A stretch of 52,261 bases of DNA from Pelagophyceae sp. CCMP2097 (lineage: Eukaryota > Sar > Pelagophyceae), in NCBI GenBank assembly GCA_026770575.1, contig MU657209.1, positions 64,301 through 116,561 on the forward strand, given 5' to 3'. Under the pieces are notes generated by a model. That model saw only the letters and a program-made list of their open reading frames with translations. It had not been told where the DNA came from and did no database searches. Below are positions 1-9,918 of the stretch, piece after piece (position 1 is the first letter of the stretch; each line of letters opens with the position of its first letter). Made by a program: the position numbers and the translations under genes.

Positions 1-318
1 GCGGCTGGGCGGTGCCTCCTAGTTCGGAGTTTGAGATCTAGAGGAAAAGCCAAGTTCGGTCCGGTAAACCAAGCTAAGTCCGGTAAGGCTTTTTACACGA
101 GCGGCCTAGAATTTATTCAGCGATTTCGGCTCGCTGCGCTCGAAAAGCGCGTCTATTGCCTTAACCTTACAATTGTATGTCTTGCCAAGATTCTTTTAGC
201 GATATAACCTCCGGTCAATTCCTCCACTGTCGCCGAAATTCTGGAGCTGAGGTGACGAACGTTCTTCGGCAGTTCCGGTGAGGTCCGCGACGCGCCCCCG
301 GCCGACCCTCTGAAACCG
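1..318. other. upstream region of the first MYND-RING-Sel1 gene
   Basis: No coding signal is visible. The stretch is less GC-rich than the genes and holds short related words (a CCGGTAAA/CCGGTAAG pair near 61-86). A 12-mer TTTTAGCGATAT at 194-205 recurs at 4282-4293, upstream of the BART-domain ORF. It presumably carries the promoter of the gene starting at 319; that is inference from position. Confidence 0.3.
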
Positions 319-1368
319 ATGGACGCTCCGCCGGCCGCCGGGCCAAAGCTCTGCTGCGTCTGTGACGAAGCGGGCGGCAAGCACTGCACCAAGTGCAAAT
401 CGAGGCACTACTGCTCCAAGGCGTGCCAGCTGGTGGACTGGTACGACCGCGGGCACAAGGCGCAGTGCAAGCAGCTCGCCTTGGAGGCCTACTTCCAGGA
501 CTGCCTCCTGGATACGCTCATGTCGGCGAAGCTGAAGGTCAAGGAGGAGGCGGCCATCGTCGAGGGCTTCGCGCCGGCGGACGGCTTCAAGGCGGCGACG
601 CGCTTATCGGCTGTTCGGACGACGGCGCTGGCCAAGGCCAGCGCGCTGGAGGACGGCAAGCTGGACTGGCGCGGCACGTGCGCCGTCTGCCTGGACCTGA
701 TGCCAGTCGATGCAACATTGCATTCATTCTACCCGTGCTGCTGCAAGAAGATTTGCTCCGACTGCTCCGACAAGTGGCGGCAGCACGACTCGCGCTGCCC
801 GCGCTGCCTCGCGCCCGGCCTCTCGACGGCTGCCGAGGTGCTGCACCTGCTGCAGGCGCACTCGGGCAAGGGGCACCCCGAGGCGCAGCATCAGCTCGGC
901 GACAGTCACAGATATGGGCGCCTGGGCCTCGAGAAGGACTTGAAGGTGGCCTTCCGTTTTTTCGAGCTCGCCGCGGCGCAAGGGCACGCCGAAGCGCAGG
1001 TGCAAATGGGAAGGTGTCATACGTACGGCGAAGGCGTCGAGATCGACCTCGAGTCGGCCGCGCGGTGGGTGCGGCGCGCAGCCGACCAAGGCTATCCTCC
1101 AGCGTATTCAACTCTCGGCTCACTTTTTTACCAAGGCCAGGGCGTGGCGCAGTCGTACGACGAAGCGGTGATGTGGTTCCGGCGCGCCGCGGCGCAGGGC
1201 AACTTAGACGCGATCTACGGCCTCGGCACCTGTCACGCACACGGCGAAGGCGTGCCGCAGGATTTCGATGAGGCGATGCGCTGCTTCAAGCGCGCCGCGG
1301 CGCAGGGACACAACATCGCCGCCGAGGCTGTCCGAGGCTTTGAGGCAATGGAGGCAATGCCTGGATAG
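319..1368 (+). CDS. MYND finger - RING-like - Sel1 repeat protein
   Basis: Single-exon protein of 349 aa starting at ATG 319. Residues about 11-51 form a MYND zinc finger (CCVC, HCTKC, HYCSKAC and a closing H...C). Residues about 120-157 form a RING-like finger (CAVC, CCCKKICSDC, CPRC). The rest is four to five Sel1/TPR-like repeats with the hallmark AAAQGHAEAQ and GEGV signatures. Sel1 repeats are protein-protein scaffolds, MYND fingers bind proline-rich peptides, and RING fingers often mark E3 ubiquitin ligases, so an adaptor or ligase role is inferred rather than shown. Unlike its relative at the right end of the window, it has no C-terminal membrane segment. It is the most intact of four related loci here. 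Confidence 0.85.
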   Translation: MDAPPAAGPKLCCVCDEAGGKHCTKCKSRHYCSKACQLVDWYDRGHKAQCKQLALEAYFQDCLLDTLMSAKLKVKEEAAIVEGFAPADGFKAATRLSAVRTTALAKASALEDGKLDWRGTCAVCLDLMPVDATLHSFYPCCCKKICSDCSDKWRQHDSRCPRCLAPGLSTAAEVLHLLQAHSGKGHPEAQHQLGDSHRYGRLGLEKDLKVAFRFFELAAAQGHAEAQVQMGRCHTYGEGVEIDLESAARWVRRAADQGYPPAYSTLGSLFYQGQGVAQSYDEAVMWFRRAAAQGNLDAIYGLGTCHAHGEGVPQDFDEAMRCFKRAAAQGHNIAAEAVRGFEAMEAMPG

Positions 1369-1464
1369 CCATTGGCGTGAGAGCAGACTCCATCGGCTCG
1401 CCGGCCGCCCGGTGCGATCCAGAGCGCGCCCTGCAAGACTCTATCCCGACGCGCGAGTGACTCT

Positions 1465-1743
1465 CGGCACGATGTTCTCCAAAGGCGTGGCGTGGCGCAG
1501 TCGCATTACGAAGCCGTGCGGTGGTACCGCCTCGCCGCGGCGCAGGGCCATCCAGTCGCAATCCACAACCTCGGCACGATCGTGTCACGAAAACGGCCGC
1601 AGGACGACCGTGAGGCGCTGCACTGCTTTAAGCGCGCGCTGCGGCAGAGGGCACCCAAGGCTGCGGCTGCAGTCAAGGAGCTCGAGGCCTTATTTGCGGC
1701 AAACGCGCCGCGACGAAAACGACGCGAGCAGGACGCTTCTTGA
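1465..1743 (+). pseudogene. Sel1 repeat remnant, frameshifted
   Basis: Two Sel1 repeats follow the stop of the upstream gene. The first half reads LGTMFSKGVA in one frame. The second half (QSHYEAVRWYRLAAAQGHP and on to the stop at 1743) reads in another frame. The break lies at a 5-bp tandem duplication (GGCGT GGCGT, about 1485-1494); removing one copy restores GVAQSHYEAV. There is no start codon in a suitable place. It looks like a decayed continuation or partial copy of the upstream MYND-Sel1 gene. An assembly error in the 5-bp repeat is an alternative. Confidence 0.6.
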
Positions 1744-1850
1744 CGGCGCCAAAGGTCGCGAGCCATGGGTCGAAGTAAATCGTTTGAATTCATCGGAACT
1801 TCGATGCGGGCCTTGGAGGTCCGGGCGACACGGGAGCGCGCGCGGCGGCC

Positions 1851-4051
1851 TCAGAGGAAGTCGGCGCGGGTGAAGTACCCGCGCACTATGGCCTGGAGGT
1901 GCACGGCGGCGAGGTCCCTCTCCAGCGCCGCGAGGTCGCGCCTAGCCACAGAGTTTCCACGCAAGGCCTGCACGGGCCCCGTCCCGAGAAGGGGACCTAC
2001 CGGACGTGGAAGCCGCGCCAGATGCGCTGGAGCGTGTCGACGGCGTTGGTGCGCCGTTTGCTCGCGGCTCTCGGGCTCCGTTGCCGCGCGTCGGCCCGCG
2101 CATCGAAACGGCGCCGCGCCGCCTCTCGCTGCGCCGCCTCGATCCGCGCCGCCTCGTCTCGCGCCGCCTCGCGCCGCGCCGCCTCGCGCCGCGCCGCCTC
2201 GCGCCGCGCCGGCGACTCGAATGCCGCCGCCCGCCGCTCCAGCCCATCAGCGCGGCCGCGCGGCGCGGGCTCGCGCGGCGCGGGCTCACGCGCCGTGGGC
2301 CACGCCTGTCTGCGTCCCCTCCGCCGCGCGCGGCACCGCGCGAGATGGCCTCGCACGACGGATTGCACGACGGCGGCGGCCTCGTCGCGCTCGATGCCGG
2401 ATCGGCACGCGGCGCCGCGCCAGGCGCACTGCACGGTCAGCGCCGCGGCCTCGCGGACCCACGCGCGCCGGAGCCGGAAGCCGCGCCAGGGCGCTTGGAG
2501 CGCCGTGGCCCCGCGCGCCGCCGCCGCATGTGGTGGCGCCCGTGGCGCGGTTCTCTCGTGCGCGGCGCTGCGCGCGGCCGCTGGGCGCTCGCCCGCGCTC
2601 TGCGGCCGGGCCGTGCGCTGCCGCGGCGGCGGTGGCGGTGGCGGCGCGGCCCGCGGCGGCGGCGCGTGGCGCGGCGGCGGCGGCGGCCGCGCGTCGCCCT
2701 GCGCGCCGTCGTCGCCGCTGGACTGGTCCTCGTCACTTCGCGCGTCGAGCTTCCTCAGAGCATAGTCTCGGAGCAACGCCGCGCATCTTGCGCCGTCGCG
2801 CATCATGCAGACGACCCTGGGCGACTGCGGCTTGTGCGTCGGCGACGCTTTTGGCACGCCCGCGGCGCCGCCGAGCGCAGATAAGAGGTCTGCGGCATCA
2901 CTGACATCAAAGTAAAAGTCGACGCCTGTGCGGTACCCCCACCTCTTCACGCTCGCGAGTTCGTAGCGCACGATCGCGCCGTCGAAGCACCCTTGGACCG
3001 CGCCGCCGGCCCGCGGCATTTGGACGGATAAGTGCGCCTGGGACACTCCGACGGCGGCGTCGCCGCGCAGCTCGCGCGCCGCTCTGCGCGCGACGGCGCG
3101 GCCGTCGGGCGACGCGCGGTGGACGCCGACGTGAGAACACCGGAACAGCGCCGTGCCGTACGCCGGCCACTTCTCGACGACGTCGAGGTAGCGCCCGCGC
3201 TCCACGTCCGCCGCGCCGCGCTCGGGCCGGCCGCGCGGCGCGCCGGGCGCCTCCGTCGCAGACAAGATGGCCGCCTCCCACCACGCGTCGCTCCGCGATT
3301 CGCGCAGCGGCCGCGGCACGACGTCGTCGAGCAGCCTTCGCACGGCGTCGCGTGGGGCGGCGCCGCCGTGCGATACGCGGCACTGCACCGCCGCCAGCGC
3401 CACGGCCGAGCGCTCGTCGCAGGCCAAGCGCCCCGACCGCACCGACGACACCGCCTGCGCGTACCTATCCTTCTCGATCCGCGTGGGCTGCACTTCGACG
3501 ACCCGCGACAACCACCAAGACCCCGGCTGCCAAACGGCTGCTTACGCGAGTCGGAGCGTCGGCGCGCGCCTCCGCACGCCGACGAGCTCGCCGTCGCAGA
3601 AGATGCGCGCCGCGTAGACGACGCGCGCACCCTGCGGCAGGCCGGAAACGCCCAGCTCGTGCGACAGCTCGGGCCTGCGGTGCGACCGTCAGACCATAGA
3701 GGGACCAGAGAAGGCCGTCGAGGGTCTGCCGAGGGTCCGTATAGGGTCCGTATAGGGTCCGTCGAAGACCGTAAGGTCCGTCGAAGACCGTATAGGGCCC
3801 TATCGAGGGTTCTTCGTTGTCGAGGGTTGCGCGGGCGCGCGCCCGAGGTCGATGCCGTCGCGGCTGGAGTAGAGTTCGAAGCAGTCCGCGTGGCCCGGCG
3901 GCAGCCTTAGAGTCTGCGCGACGCGCGCGCGCAGCTCGCCCACGAGCTCGAGCGGCGATACCGGCAGCAACGACGAGCTAGGGGTCGGAGCGTCCCTGCG
4001 CCGCCGACGCGCCGCGCGGACGACGAGGGCCCTGCCATCAGCTGGAGGCAT
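1851..4051 (-). CDS. FERM domain protein with IQ motifs
   Basis: Modelled exons (minus): 4051-3843, 3674-3548, 3487-2006, 1967-1851, totalling 1935 nt or 644 aa. The N-terminal exon resembles the ubiquitin-like F1 lobe (LVGELRARVAQTLRLPPGHA). The next gives RVVYAARIFCDGELVG. The long exon carries F2 (RLLDDVVPRPLRES, DAWW) and an F3-like segment starting YLDVVEKWPAYGTALF. After a Pro/Arg-rich linker come IQ-type motifs (ATALQAPWRGFRLRR, VVQSVVRGHLARC, TLQRIWRGFHVR), and a last one (LQAIVRGYFTRADF) sits in the final exon. FERM lobes bind membrane proteins or lipids; IQ motifs bind calmodulin-type light chains. No motor domain is seen, so this is not a myosin. The first junction has no GT in frame and appears to use a GC donor. 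The second can use GC at 3547 or an upstream GTGCGG. The last intron would be only 38 nt. Confidence 0.65.
3675..3842 (-). repeat. intron with short repeats of a GGACCCTATACGG word
   Basis: The proposed first intron of the FERM-IQ gene (168 nt) contains several copies of the words GGACCCTATACGG and GGTCTTCGACGGACC in tandem. A similar word cluster (GGACCCTATACGGTCC, then GGTCCTCTATGGG) lies in the intron of the thioredoxin-like gene near 35585-35605. The shared vocabulary suggests related intron fillers. Similarity was judged by eye only. Confidence 0.5.
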
Positions 4052-4491
4052 GTCGACGACTCACGTGTTGTCGAGGAAGTAGACGCGCTGGGCTGGGCCG
4101 TTTGCGTCGCGCATTCTCGATGAGGGGCGGCGCCTCGGCCAGAGGACGCCCCGCGCAAGTTATGACGAGCCGCCGCGGGCCCGAGTGAGATGACCACACT
4201 TGACGGCGTCCCAACACGCGCACCGAGGGCCACCTCGACCCCGTTTCGGAACCGTGCAATCCAACGTAGTATCGCTAAATATTTTAGCGATATTTTTTTC
4301 AGCGGCCTGCCCCGCGGTCGACCCGGGGCCGCCTGCGGCACGTGGGCACGATCGCGCCTGCGTCGCGCAGATAACTCATCGAGGACTGCGGCTGCACTCC
4401 GTCTCCTCTTCGGCCTGAGGCAAAGTGTGGTATCTGCGCGGCGCTCTCTAGGGGAAATCAGCGGTGGCGCGCTGATCCGGTCGCCTCCGGC
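4052..4491. other. intergenic region between divergent genes, with a perfect hairpin
   Basis: This is the divergent promoter interval between the FERM-IQ gene (-) and the BART-domain ORF (+). No gene is supported. A perfect inverted repeat with 10-bp arms TATCGCTAAA / TTTAGCGATA and a 3-nt loop lies at 4270-4292 inside an AT-rich island. Part of it repeats a 12-mer found at 194-205. It could be a transcription-factor site or part of a core promoter. Confidence 0.45.
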
Positions 4492-5013
4492 ATGGTGGAC
4501 GATGAGATGACCGAGGTGTGGGCGTGCGCTTTGCGGGAATTCCTGGAGCACGGGTGGCAACCCATCGCGGACTTTGTGGACGCCAACTCGACCCTCTTTG
4601 GCGCTGAGGACGAAAACGGCCTCGTCGGCGAGTTTGGCGAGGGCGAGTTCGAGTGCTTCCAGGCGTACCAAAGATTGGCGGCGCAGACGACGGACCAGGT
4701 CCTGAAAGACGTCGGCTGCAACTCGGCGCGCGACGAGGCACGCTTCTGCGCCTGGCTCTCGAAACACGCAAACGCAAACGGCGTCGGGCCGCGCGAGGCG
4801 ACCGCGCGCGCCGTCTTACGTGACGTCATCGCCGTCGTGGACTTTGAGGCCTTTGTCCGCATGATGCGCCAGCGGTCTAGAGATTTGGAGTCGGAGGACG
4901 TCGACGCCACGCACCCCAACAAGTCGCACGTCGACGCTTTGAAGGACGCGCTCGCAAGCGACGATCGGCGCCACTCCGGAAACCGTCATCTTTCGAGAAC
5001 CCCGCTCGCTTGA
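4492..5013 (+). CDS. BART-domain protein (ARL2-binding / CFAP36-like)
   Basis: ORF of 173 aa from ATG 4492. Residues about 8-130 match the pattern of the ARL2-binding BART domain as found in ARL2BP and CFAP36/CCDC104. It has an N-terminal helix ALREFLEHGWQPIADFVDAN, then FGAEDENGLVGEFGEGE with ECFQAYQRLAAQ, and a closing helix VDFEAFVRMMRQRSRDLE that resembles the V-DFE-F--MM motif of CFAP36. BART domains bind ARL2/ARL3 GTPases and act in ciliary trafficking or tubulin folding. The segment after residue 140 does not look conserved, and the stop at 5013 may fall inside an intron. The WW-domain ORF just downstream on the same strand could be a later exon of the same gene. Confidence 0.7.
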   Translation: MVDDEMTEVWACALREFLEHGWQPIADFVDANSTLFGAEDENGLVGEFGEGEFECFQAYQRLAAQTTDQVLKDVGCNSARDEARFCAWLSKHANANGVGPREATARAVLRDVIAVVDFEAFVRMMRQRSRDLESEDVDATHPNKSHVDALKDALASDDRRHSGNRHLSRTPLA

Positions 5014-5044
5014 AAACTCGCACGCCCGTAAGCGACGCAACTAG

Positions 5045-6508
5045 CAACTAGGGCGCAACGCGGAGCCCAAGGAGTGCCCGAACTCGCCGAACCGCCGCAC
5101 GTCGTGGGCGAAGCACTCACTCTTCAGCCCCACGGACACGACGCCTACCGCGCGGCGCGCTCGGCGGCGCGCTGACGCGGCGGCGGACGGTGAGGCGTCC
5201 GACGACGACGAGCCTTTGAGCGACCGCTGGGCGCTGCAAAAGGCCACGGCCATGTCGCTCCTGGCGTCGCACGAGGCGGGGAAGCTGCCGCAGGCCGAGG
5301 CGCCCTACGTCGCCTGGGCGGCGGCGCTTGTGGCATCGTCGAGCGACGGCGGCGCCGAGGAAGCGGTGGAGCGCCTCCTCTCTTCGGATCCCGACGGCGC
5401 GGAGAGCGTGCACCGCGGGCTGCTGGAGCATAAGTTTGCCATCTCCCTCGCCGTCGCGCAGCGCACGGCGTTCTCCGAGCGCGCGGACCGCGCCGACAAA
5501 GCCAAGCAGACCGCTTCGTCTTCCGGAGGCGGCGACGACGCGCGCGTCGACGCCGCCTTGGCGCGCTGCGACGAGCTTCAGCGCGCTGCCGCCGTGTCGC
5601 GCGGCGCGTGCGTCCGAGAAAGAGCCGTGCGAGACGGCAACCTCGAGCGCGGGTACTTGACTGTGAAGAGTTTGCTGCAGAGCCGCGTCGACTTGACGCT
5701 GCACGCTTCGACGATCTACGCCGCTCTTTACGACGTCGAAGACAACGGCCGCTCCAACGCGCCGGGCGAGCCGTCGGCGGGGTCGACGCTGCCGCTCGAC
5801 ATGGTGCGGTGGTGCGCGTTGGAGGCAGAGCTGGGCACGGTTCAGCGGCGCATCGAGTCGCTCCTCGGCGACGCTTCAACCGGCCGCGGCAGCGGCGTCG
5901 CGTCGACGCCGCAGGGCTACCCGCTCTCGCCCGTGGCGTACAAGCGCAAGTGCGCCGGCGCGCCGATTTGGCACGAGCTCTTGGATTTGACCACGCACTT
6001 TCTTTACTACGTCAACGCCGAGACCGGAGCGTCGCAGTGGGAGCAACCAGACGAAGCTTTCCTGCCGCTCGACCCCTCGGTCCTCGACGCGGTGCGGCAG
6101 GACGACGCGTTTGGGGCGGAGGCCGAGTCGAAGCCGCAAGCTGAATCGAAGCACGGCGTGAAAACCGACGAAATCGAGAAACCCGGTGCGTTTAACCACC
6201 TCTTCGACCTCTCCGTCGACACGGCCGGCGCGCAGTCCGTCGAGGCGGCGCCGCCGCCGCAGGGCCTGCCCGCCGCGCTGCCTACCTGGGGCAGGCGCCT
6301 CTCGCCGCTCCCGACGCTCCGGCCCCTCGACGGCGCCGCCGTGCCGGGCATGCCCGCGCTGTCCAACTTGTCTACGCTGCCTTCGCTGCCGGCCATGCCC
6401 GCGAGGAAGACCGTCTTCGGCCAGCCGCACCCGTGGGCAGAGGCCAAGGAACCAGAGGCCAAAGAACCCGAAGCCGACTCCGGGGCCCCAGAAACTAAAC
6501 CAGACTAA
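5045..6508 (+). CDS. WW-domain protein, possibly 3' part of the BART gene
   Basis: The frame is open from 5045 to the stop at 6508, and no strong ATG lies at its left edge; in-frame ATGs come only at 5252 and later. This suggests that the 5' end is spliced from upstream. Around residues 250-290 there is a WW-like module (WHELLDLTTHFLYYVN then GASQWEQPDEAFLPL) that retains the first W, the YYVN core and the final W-xx-P. The N-terminal part is helical (LLASHEAGKLPQAE, AVERLLSSDPDG). The C-terminus is Pro-rich with repeated KEPEAKEPEAD. WW modules bind proline-rich ligands. A splice from the BART ORF, for instance GT after 4992 to an AG at 5050-5051, would join the frames, but this is speculative. 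Confidence 0.6.
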   Translation, partial: QLGRNAEPKECPNSPNRRTSWAKHSLFSPTDTTPTARRARRRADAAADGEASDDDEPLSDRWALQKATAMSLLASHEAGKLPQAEAPYVAWAAALVASSSDGGAEEAVERLLSSDPDGAESVHRGLLEHKFAISLAVAQRTAFSERADRADKAKQTASSSGGGDDARVDAALARCDELQRAAAVSRGACVRERAVRDGNLERGYLTVKSLLQSRVDLTLHASTIYAALYDVEDNGRSNAPGEPSAGSTLPLDMVRWCALEAELGTVQRRIESLLGDASTGRGSGVASTPQGYPLSPVAYKRKCAGAPIWHELLDLTTHFLYYVNAETGASQWEQPDEAFLPLDPSVLDAVRQDDAFGAEAESKPQAESKHGVKTDEIEKPGAFNHLFDLSVDTAGAQSVEAAPPPQGLPAALPTWGRRLSPLPTLRPLDGAAVPGMPALSNLSTLPSLPAMPARKTVFGQPHPWAEAKEPEAKEPEADSGAPETKPD

Positions 6509-6749
6509 TCGTACTCGGACGGCCTCTCGACTGCGGGCCCTGTGCGACGGTCCCGTGGGCCATCGCTTGACGGTCCCTTGGACTGTCCCTCGTGATCACT
6601 CGGACGGCGAGGCCACCGCGACTCGATACGCATGCATCAAAGAGCCTGCTCCAGAGGCGCATGTCCACCCGGGCCCGTGAAGCCCGCGAAATGGTGTCCA
6701 GGTGTGTGTTTCAGCCCAAAGACGGTTTCGGCGAATACTTGCCGTCAAG

Positions 6750-8146
6750 ATGACACGGCTGTGGCTCTGCCTCGGCGTGGCCAGCGGCCTCGTGCCGAGC
6801 CTCCACCGCCACACCGCCGTCGAAAGGCACGCCGGTCGCCAACTCAGCGTCCAACATCCTGCCCTCGTCTTCCAAGCAAGACGCCGGGTCAACCATGACC
6901 TGACAGGCCTTCGGCGCGGGGTGGTCCTCCGCTCGGACCGCGGCCAAGAGGTCATCGCGGCCGACGACCCGCTCGTGAAGCGCGTCGAAGCCGAGGTACG
7001 CCCTCTGATGAAGCTCCCGGGGCGCCGGCGCAGGCGCAAAACAGGTGGCGGCGGCGACGGGCGGCAAAGGCTTGGACTCCTTGCTCAACCCCGCCAAGCT
7101 GCTCAACATCGAGCGCGACCTCGTCGACCTCCGAAGTCGCGTCGGCCAGCGCGAGCCCGCGCCCCGTCGTTTGCGAGCGAGGACGCCCCTCGCGACGACC
7201 TTGTGATCTGCAGAGAGCTCTGCAGGCCCGGCGAGGACGACGCGGAGCTCTTTGCGATGATCTCGAAGAAGGAGGCGGTGGCGTACGTGGAGAAGCGTTC
7301 GGTGATGCGCGACTGGCTCAAGGCGCTCTTCCGCGGCCAGGCGTACGCGACGATCGGCCTTGGCCTCGTCGCCTCAAACGACGCCATCCCGGGCGTCCAC
7401 CTCGACCTGAGCCTGCAGGTCCTCGGCTTTTGGGGCTGGTGGCTCTTCACCGTGCCGTCGCTCCGGAGCATCAAGCCCCTCCCCGCGCCGGAGAAAAAGG
7501 CGCTGGACGCCGCCTTCCTTGCGACGCTCGTGGCCAGCCTCGCCGCGCCGTTTGCGACAAAGGACCCGGCCCAGATCTGGTGGATCGACGCCGGCGTCGT
7601 CGCCGTGAGTTTTTGACGCGGCTCGTAGAGCGCCCGAAGCAATGCGGTGCCTGCCGCGGCAACGACTCGGAGAGCGCAATGCGACTGAACCAGGCCTGCT
7701 ACGGCTACGGCTACCTGGCCCCCGCCGACACGCCGGGCGCCGACGACGAAGAAGACGTCTTCGACGCCAAGGCCTCTGGCGGTGCGGTGCTGCCGCCTCT
7801 GGGCGGCGCCTCGTGTGCACAGCGCCTGTAGGCGCCGGCGCGTTGGGCCAGTCGCTTTGGCGCGGCGCAAAGTTTGCCTACAAGGCGCTCGACGTCGGGT
7901 CGGGCATCGAGCGCGGCGCGCGCTCGACCGAGGCCACGGCCCTTGAGTCAGTCATCGCCTTGCCGGCACCGGGATGGCCCCTGCAATGAGGCGGTCGAAA
8001 GGCCCCCAGTCGGACCGCGCCGCGACGAAGCGCCGTCTAGGCGCACGCTCGAGTCGACGCTCGAGCGCAAGGCGGCGGCGCTCATCGAGGCGGACGAGGC
8101 GGACTCCGTGCCGGAGAAGGCGGATTCCGTGCCGGAGAAGAAATGA
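6750..8146 (+). CDS. multi-exon organelle membrane protein, unknown family
   Basis: Start ATG 6750 (MTRLWLCLGVASGLVPSL, a signal-like leader). Frame-consistent exons: 6750-6995, 7045-7140 and 7182-7604. They are followed by an exon that ends at a GTGCGG donor near 7775, another from 7832, and a last one ending at the stop at 8146. Exon 2 reads GGKGLDSLLNPAKLLNIERD. Exon 3 contains a soluble stretch (FAMISKKEAVAYVEKRSV) and two to three hydrophobic segments (QVLGFWGWWLFTVP, ATLVASLAAPFA, WWIDAGVVA). The tail is acidic and repeats ADSVPEK. The leader plus membrane segments suggest a plastid or endomembrane protein. I do not recognise the family. The acceptor of exon 4 and the junction before the last exon are ambiguous. 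Confidence 0.55.
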
Positions 8147-8346
8147 CGCCGGGGCCCGCCGGACGATTAACGCGCGGATTGACGTGCCTCGGGTCGCTCT
8201 CCCCATCCAATGAACAAGCGTCTCGCCCCGGCGGCTTTCGGGCCTGGGTCTTCCGTTTGGAAGGGGGGGTCTCACACTTTATGAGTTCAATAACTGTGAT
8301 CAATGTGCAATCTCGCGCGGGTGCCTTGATCCGCGCGTCGCCGGGG

Positions 8347-9210
8347 CTAGCACGACGCAATCGAGGCGGGTGGCCTGTGCCTCGCCATGTCCAGGAGGAG
8401 AGCGTCCTCGTCGGCGTCGAGCGGGTGCGGCCTTGGGGCGCGGTCTCGCGAGAGGTCGGAGAGTAGGGCTTCGTCGTCGTCCGCCACGTCCTCGGCGTCG
8501 GCCTGCTCGTGCTGCGCCTGGCGCACAAAGGCGTCGCCGAAAGCCATCGTCGCCGCGATCCACTGCGCCTCGGTCGTGCCCGCCTCGAGTTGGAGGCGCG
8601 CGTAGTGGCCCTCGAGCTGCCGCAGGACGTCCGCGGCCGCGGCGCCCGCCGAGGTCAACGCAGTCGTCCGCACGTCCACGGCTTGGGCGATGACGGCGGT
8701 GCGGAATGTCTCGTGGAACGGGTTGCAGAGGTTGTTGCCGAAGCGCGAGATCATGAAACGCTTGGCCAGGTCGGGCGCGACGATGACGACGACCTCCTCA
8801 CCGGCCGCGTTCACCGCCTCGGCGACAAAGGCGGCGCCGCGCGTCGCCACGGTCACTGCCTTGCGCCACCGCGAATACGCCACCGCCTGCTCGGGCCGCG
8901 CGGGCGCGCCGGCCGCCGGCGCGCCCGCCGACGCCAAACTGGCGGCCACGGCCGGCGACGGGCAGCTGCGCTGCCCAGACGACGAGTCCTCCTCCTCCGT
9001 CGTCACCGCGCTGGCCGCATCCGCGAGCGGCGCGCACACGCCCGCCGCGCCGGCCGCGCCGGCCGGCGCGCCACAGGCGGGGCGCTTCGCCTCTTCCTTG
9101 AGGCCGCCGGCGGGGCTCGGTGGTCGCTTCGTCGCGGGCGCGCGCTCGTTTGCCGCGGCGAGCCTTTTCTGCGCGCCGTCTAAAGCGGCGGCGTCTCCTG
9201 CCCCCGCCAT
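8347..9210 (-). CDS. Ala-rich hypothetical protein
   Basis: ATG at 9210 (MAGAGDAAALDGAQKRLAAAN) gives 287 aa; the frame is open further upstream but without coding character. The N-terminal third is low-complexity Ala/Pro/Gly. The C-terminal two thirds look folded: RWRKAVTVATRGAAFVAEAV, EEVVVIVAPDLAKRFMISRF, CNPFHETFRTAVIAQAVDVR, and a helix with LRQLEGHYARLQLEAG. The end is acidic (DAEDVADDDEALLSDL). No family recognised and no signal peptide or membrane segment. Coding status rests on the ordered composition and the absence of stops. Confidence 0.55.
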   Translation of the reverse strand: MAGAGDAAALDGAQKRLAAANERAPATKRPPSPAGGLKEEAKRPACGAPAGAAGAAGVCAPLADAASAVTTEEEDSSSGQRSCPSPAVAASLASAGAPAAGAPARPEQAVAYSRWRKAVTVATRGAAFVAEAVNAAGEEVVVIVAPDLAKRFMISRFGNNLCNPFHETFRTAVIAQAVDVRTTALTSAGAAAADVLRQLEGHYARLQLEAGTTEAQWIAATMAFGDAFVRQAQHEQADAEDVADDDEALLSDLSRDRAPRPHPLDADEDALLLDMARHRPPASIASC

Positions 9211-9918
9211 GGGGCGCGTCGCCCGCGTTCGGCTGAGAAGAATACGTTTGACAAAGGTTTGACAGCTGATGTTCGTTTGAGGCGCGGAATTTTGAAACCC
9301 TGTCACTTTCTTCAAGATGTTGACGCCTTCTTGACCTTTTTGTGTGGTCCACCTAAAGGCTAAAGTTCGGCGCGCATTCCCACCGGCCCTGACGCGTTGT
9401 TGGTTTGGAAGTCGGCCCCGAACCACGATACGCCAAGATGGAATCGCCGCGTTGACACCTCAAAGGGACTCTCAAGGCTGCGCGGAATGAGCCGGGACGA
9501 AACTGCATAGAACAGTTTCGGATTTCCTGCGGCTGTCCTTACCGCTGTAGGTCCATATGAAGGTTCGTGCGGCGGCTCCGTAGATGCTCAGGATGCTCGA
9601 CCGCGCAGGCGACGAGAGCAAGCCACCTGCAATGAGCAACTTGAATTCGACCAAAGTTCATCACATCGTCATGTGCATCGTCATGTGCAGCTCTTCGGCG
9701 TCCGACCTGCTTCACTGCAAGGGCACCGGTTTCGCCCTCGGTTTTGAGGCCTCGGGACGTCGGGGAATTCCCCGCAAAACCCAAGCCAGAGCTCCAAGCC
9801 GACTCTTGGCAGGGCCCTTGAGATCCCCTGGGAGGCGGTTCCGGTGCCAGCGGCTCCCCGGGCGGGCCACGTGCATGGATCTACGCGAAGGGAATCATTA
9901 TTCGCCGGTCGCTCCGCC
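9211..9918. other. intergenic region, no gene recognised
   Basis: Lies upstream of the hypothetical gene at 8347-9210 and downstream of the zinc-ribbon gene. Open frames here lack any recognisable domain or consistent structure. The part near 9211-9420 is relatively AT-rich and probably holds the promoter of the leftward gene. Nothing else could be supported. Confidence 0.4.

Noticed and set aside
1765..2904. Plus-strand Arg/Ala-rich frame over the FERM-IQ gene
   Set aside because: Low-complexity shadow of the IQ and linker codons on the minus strand.
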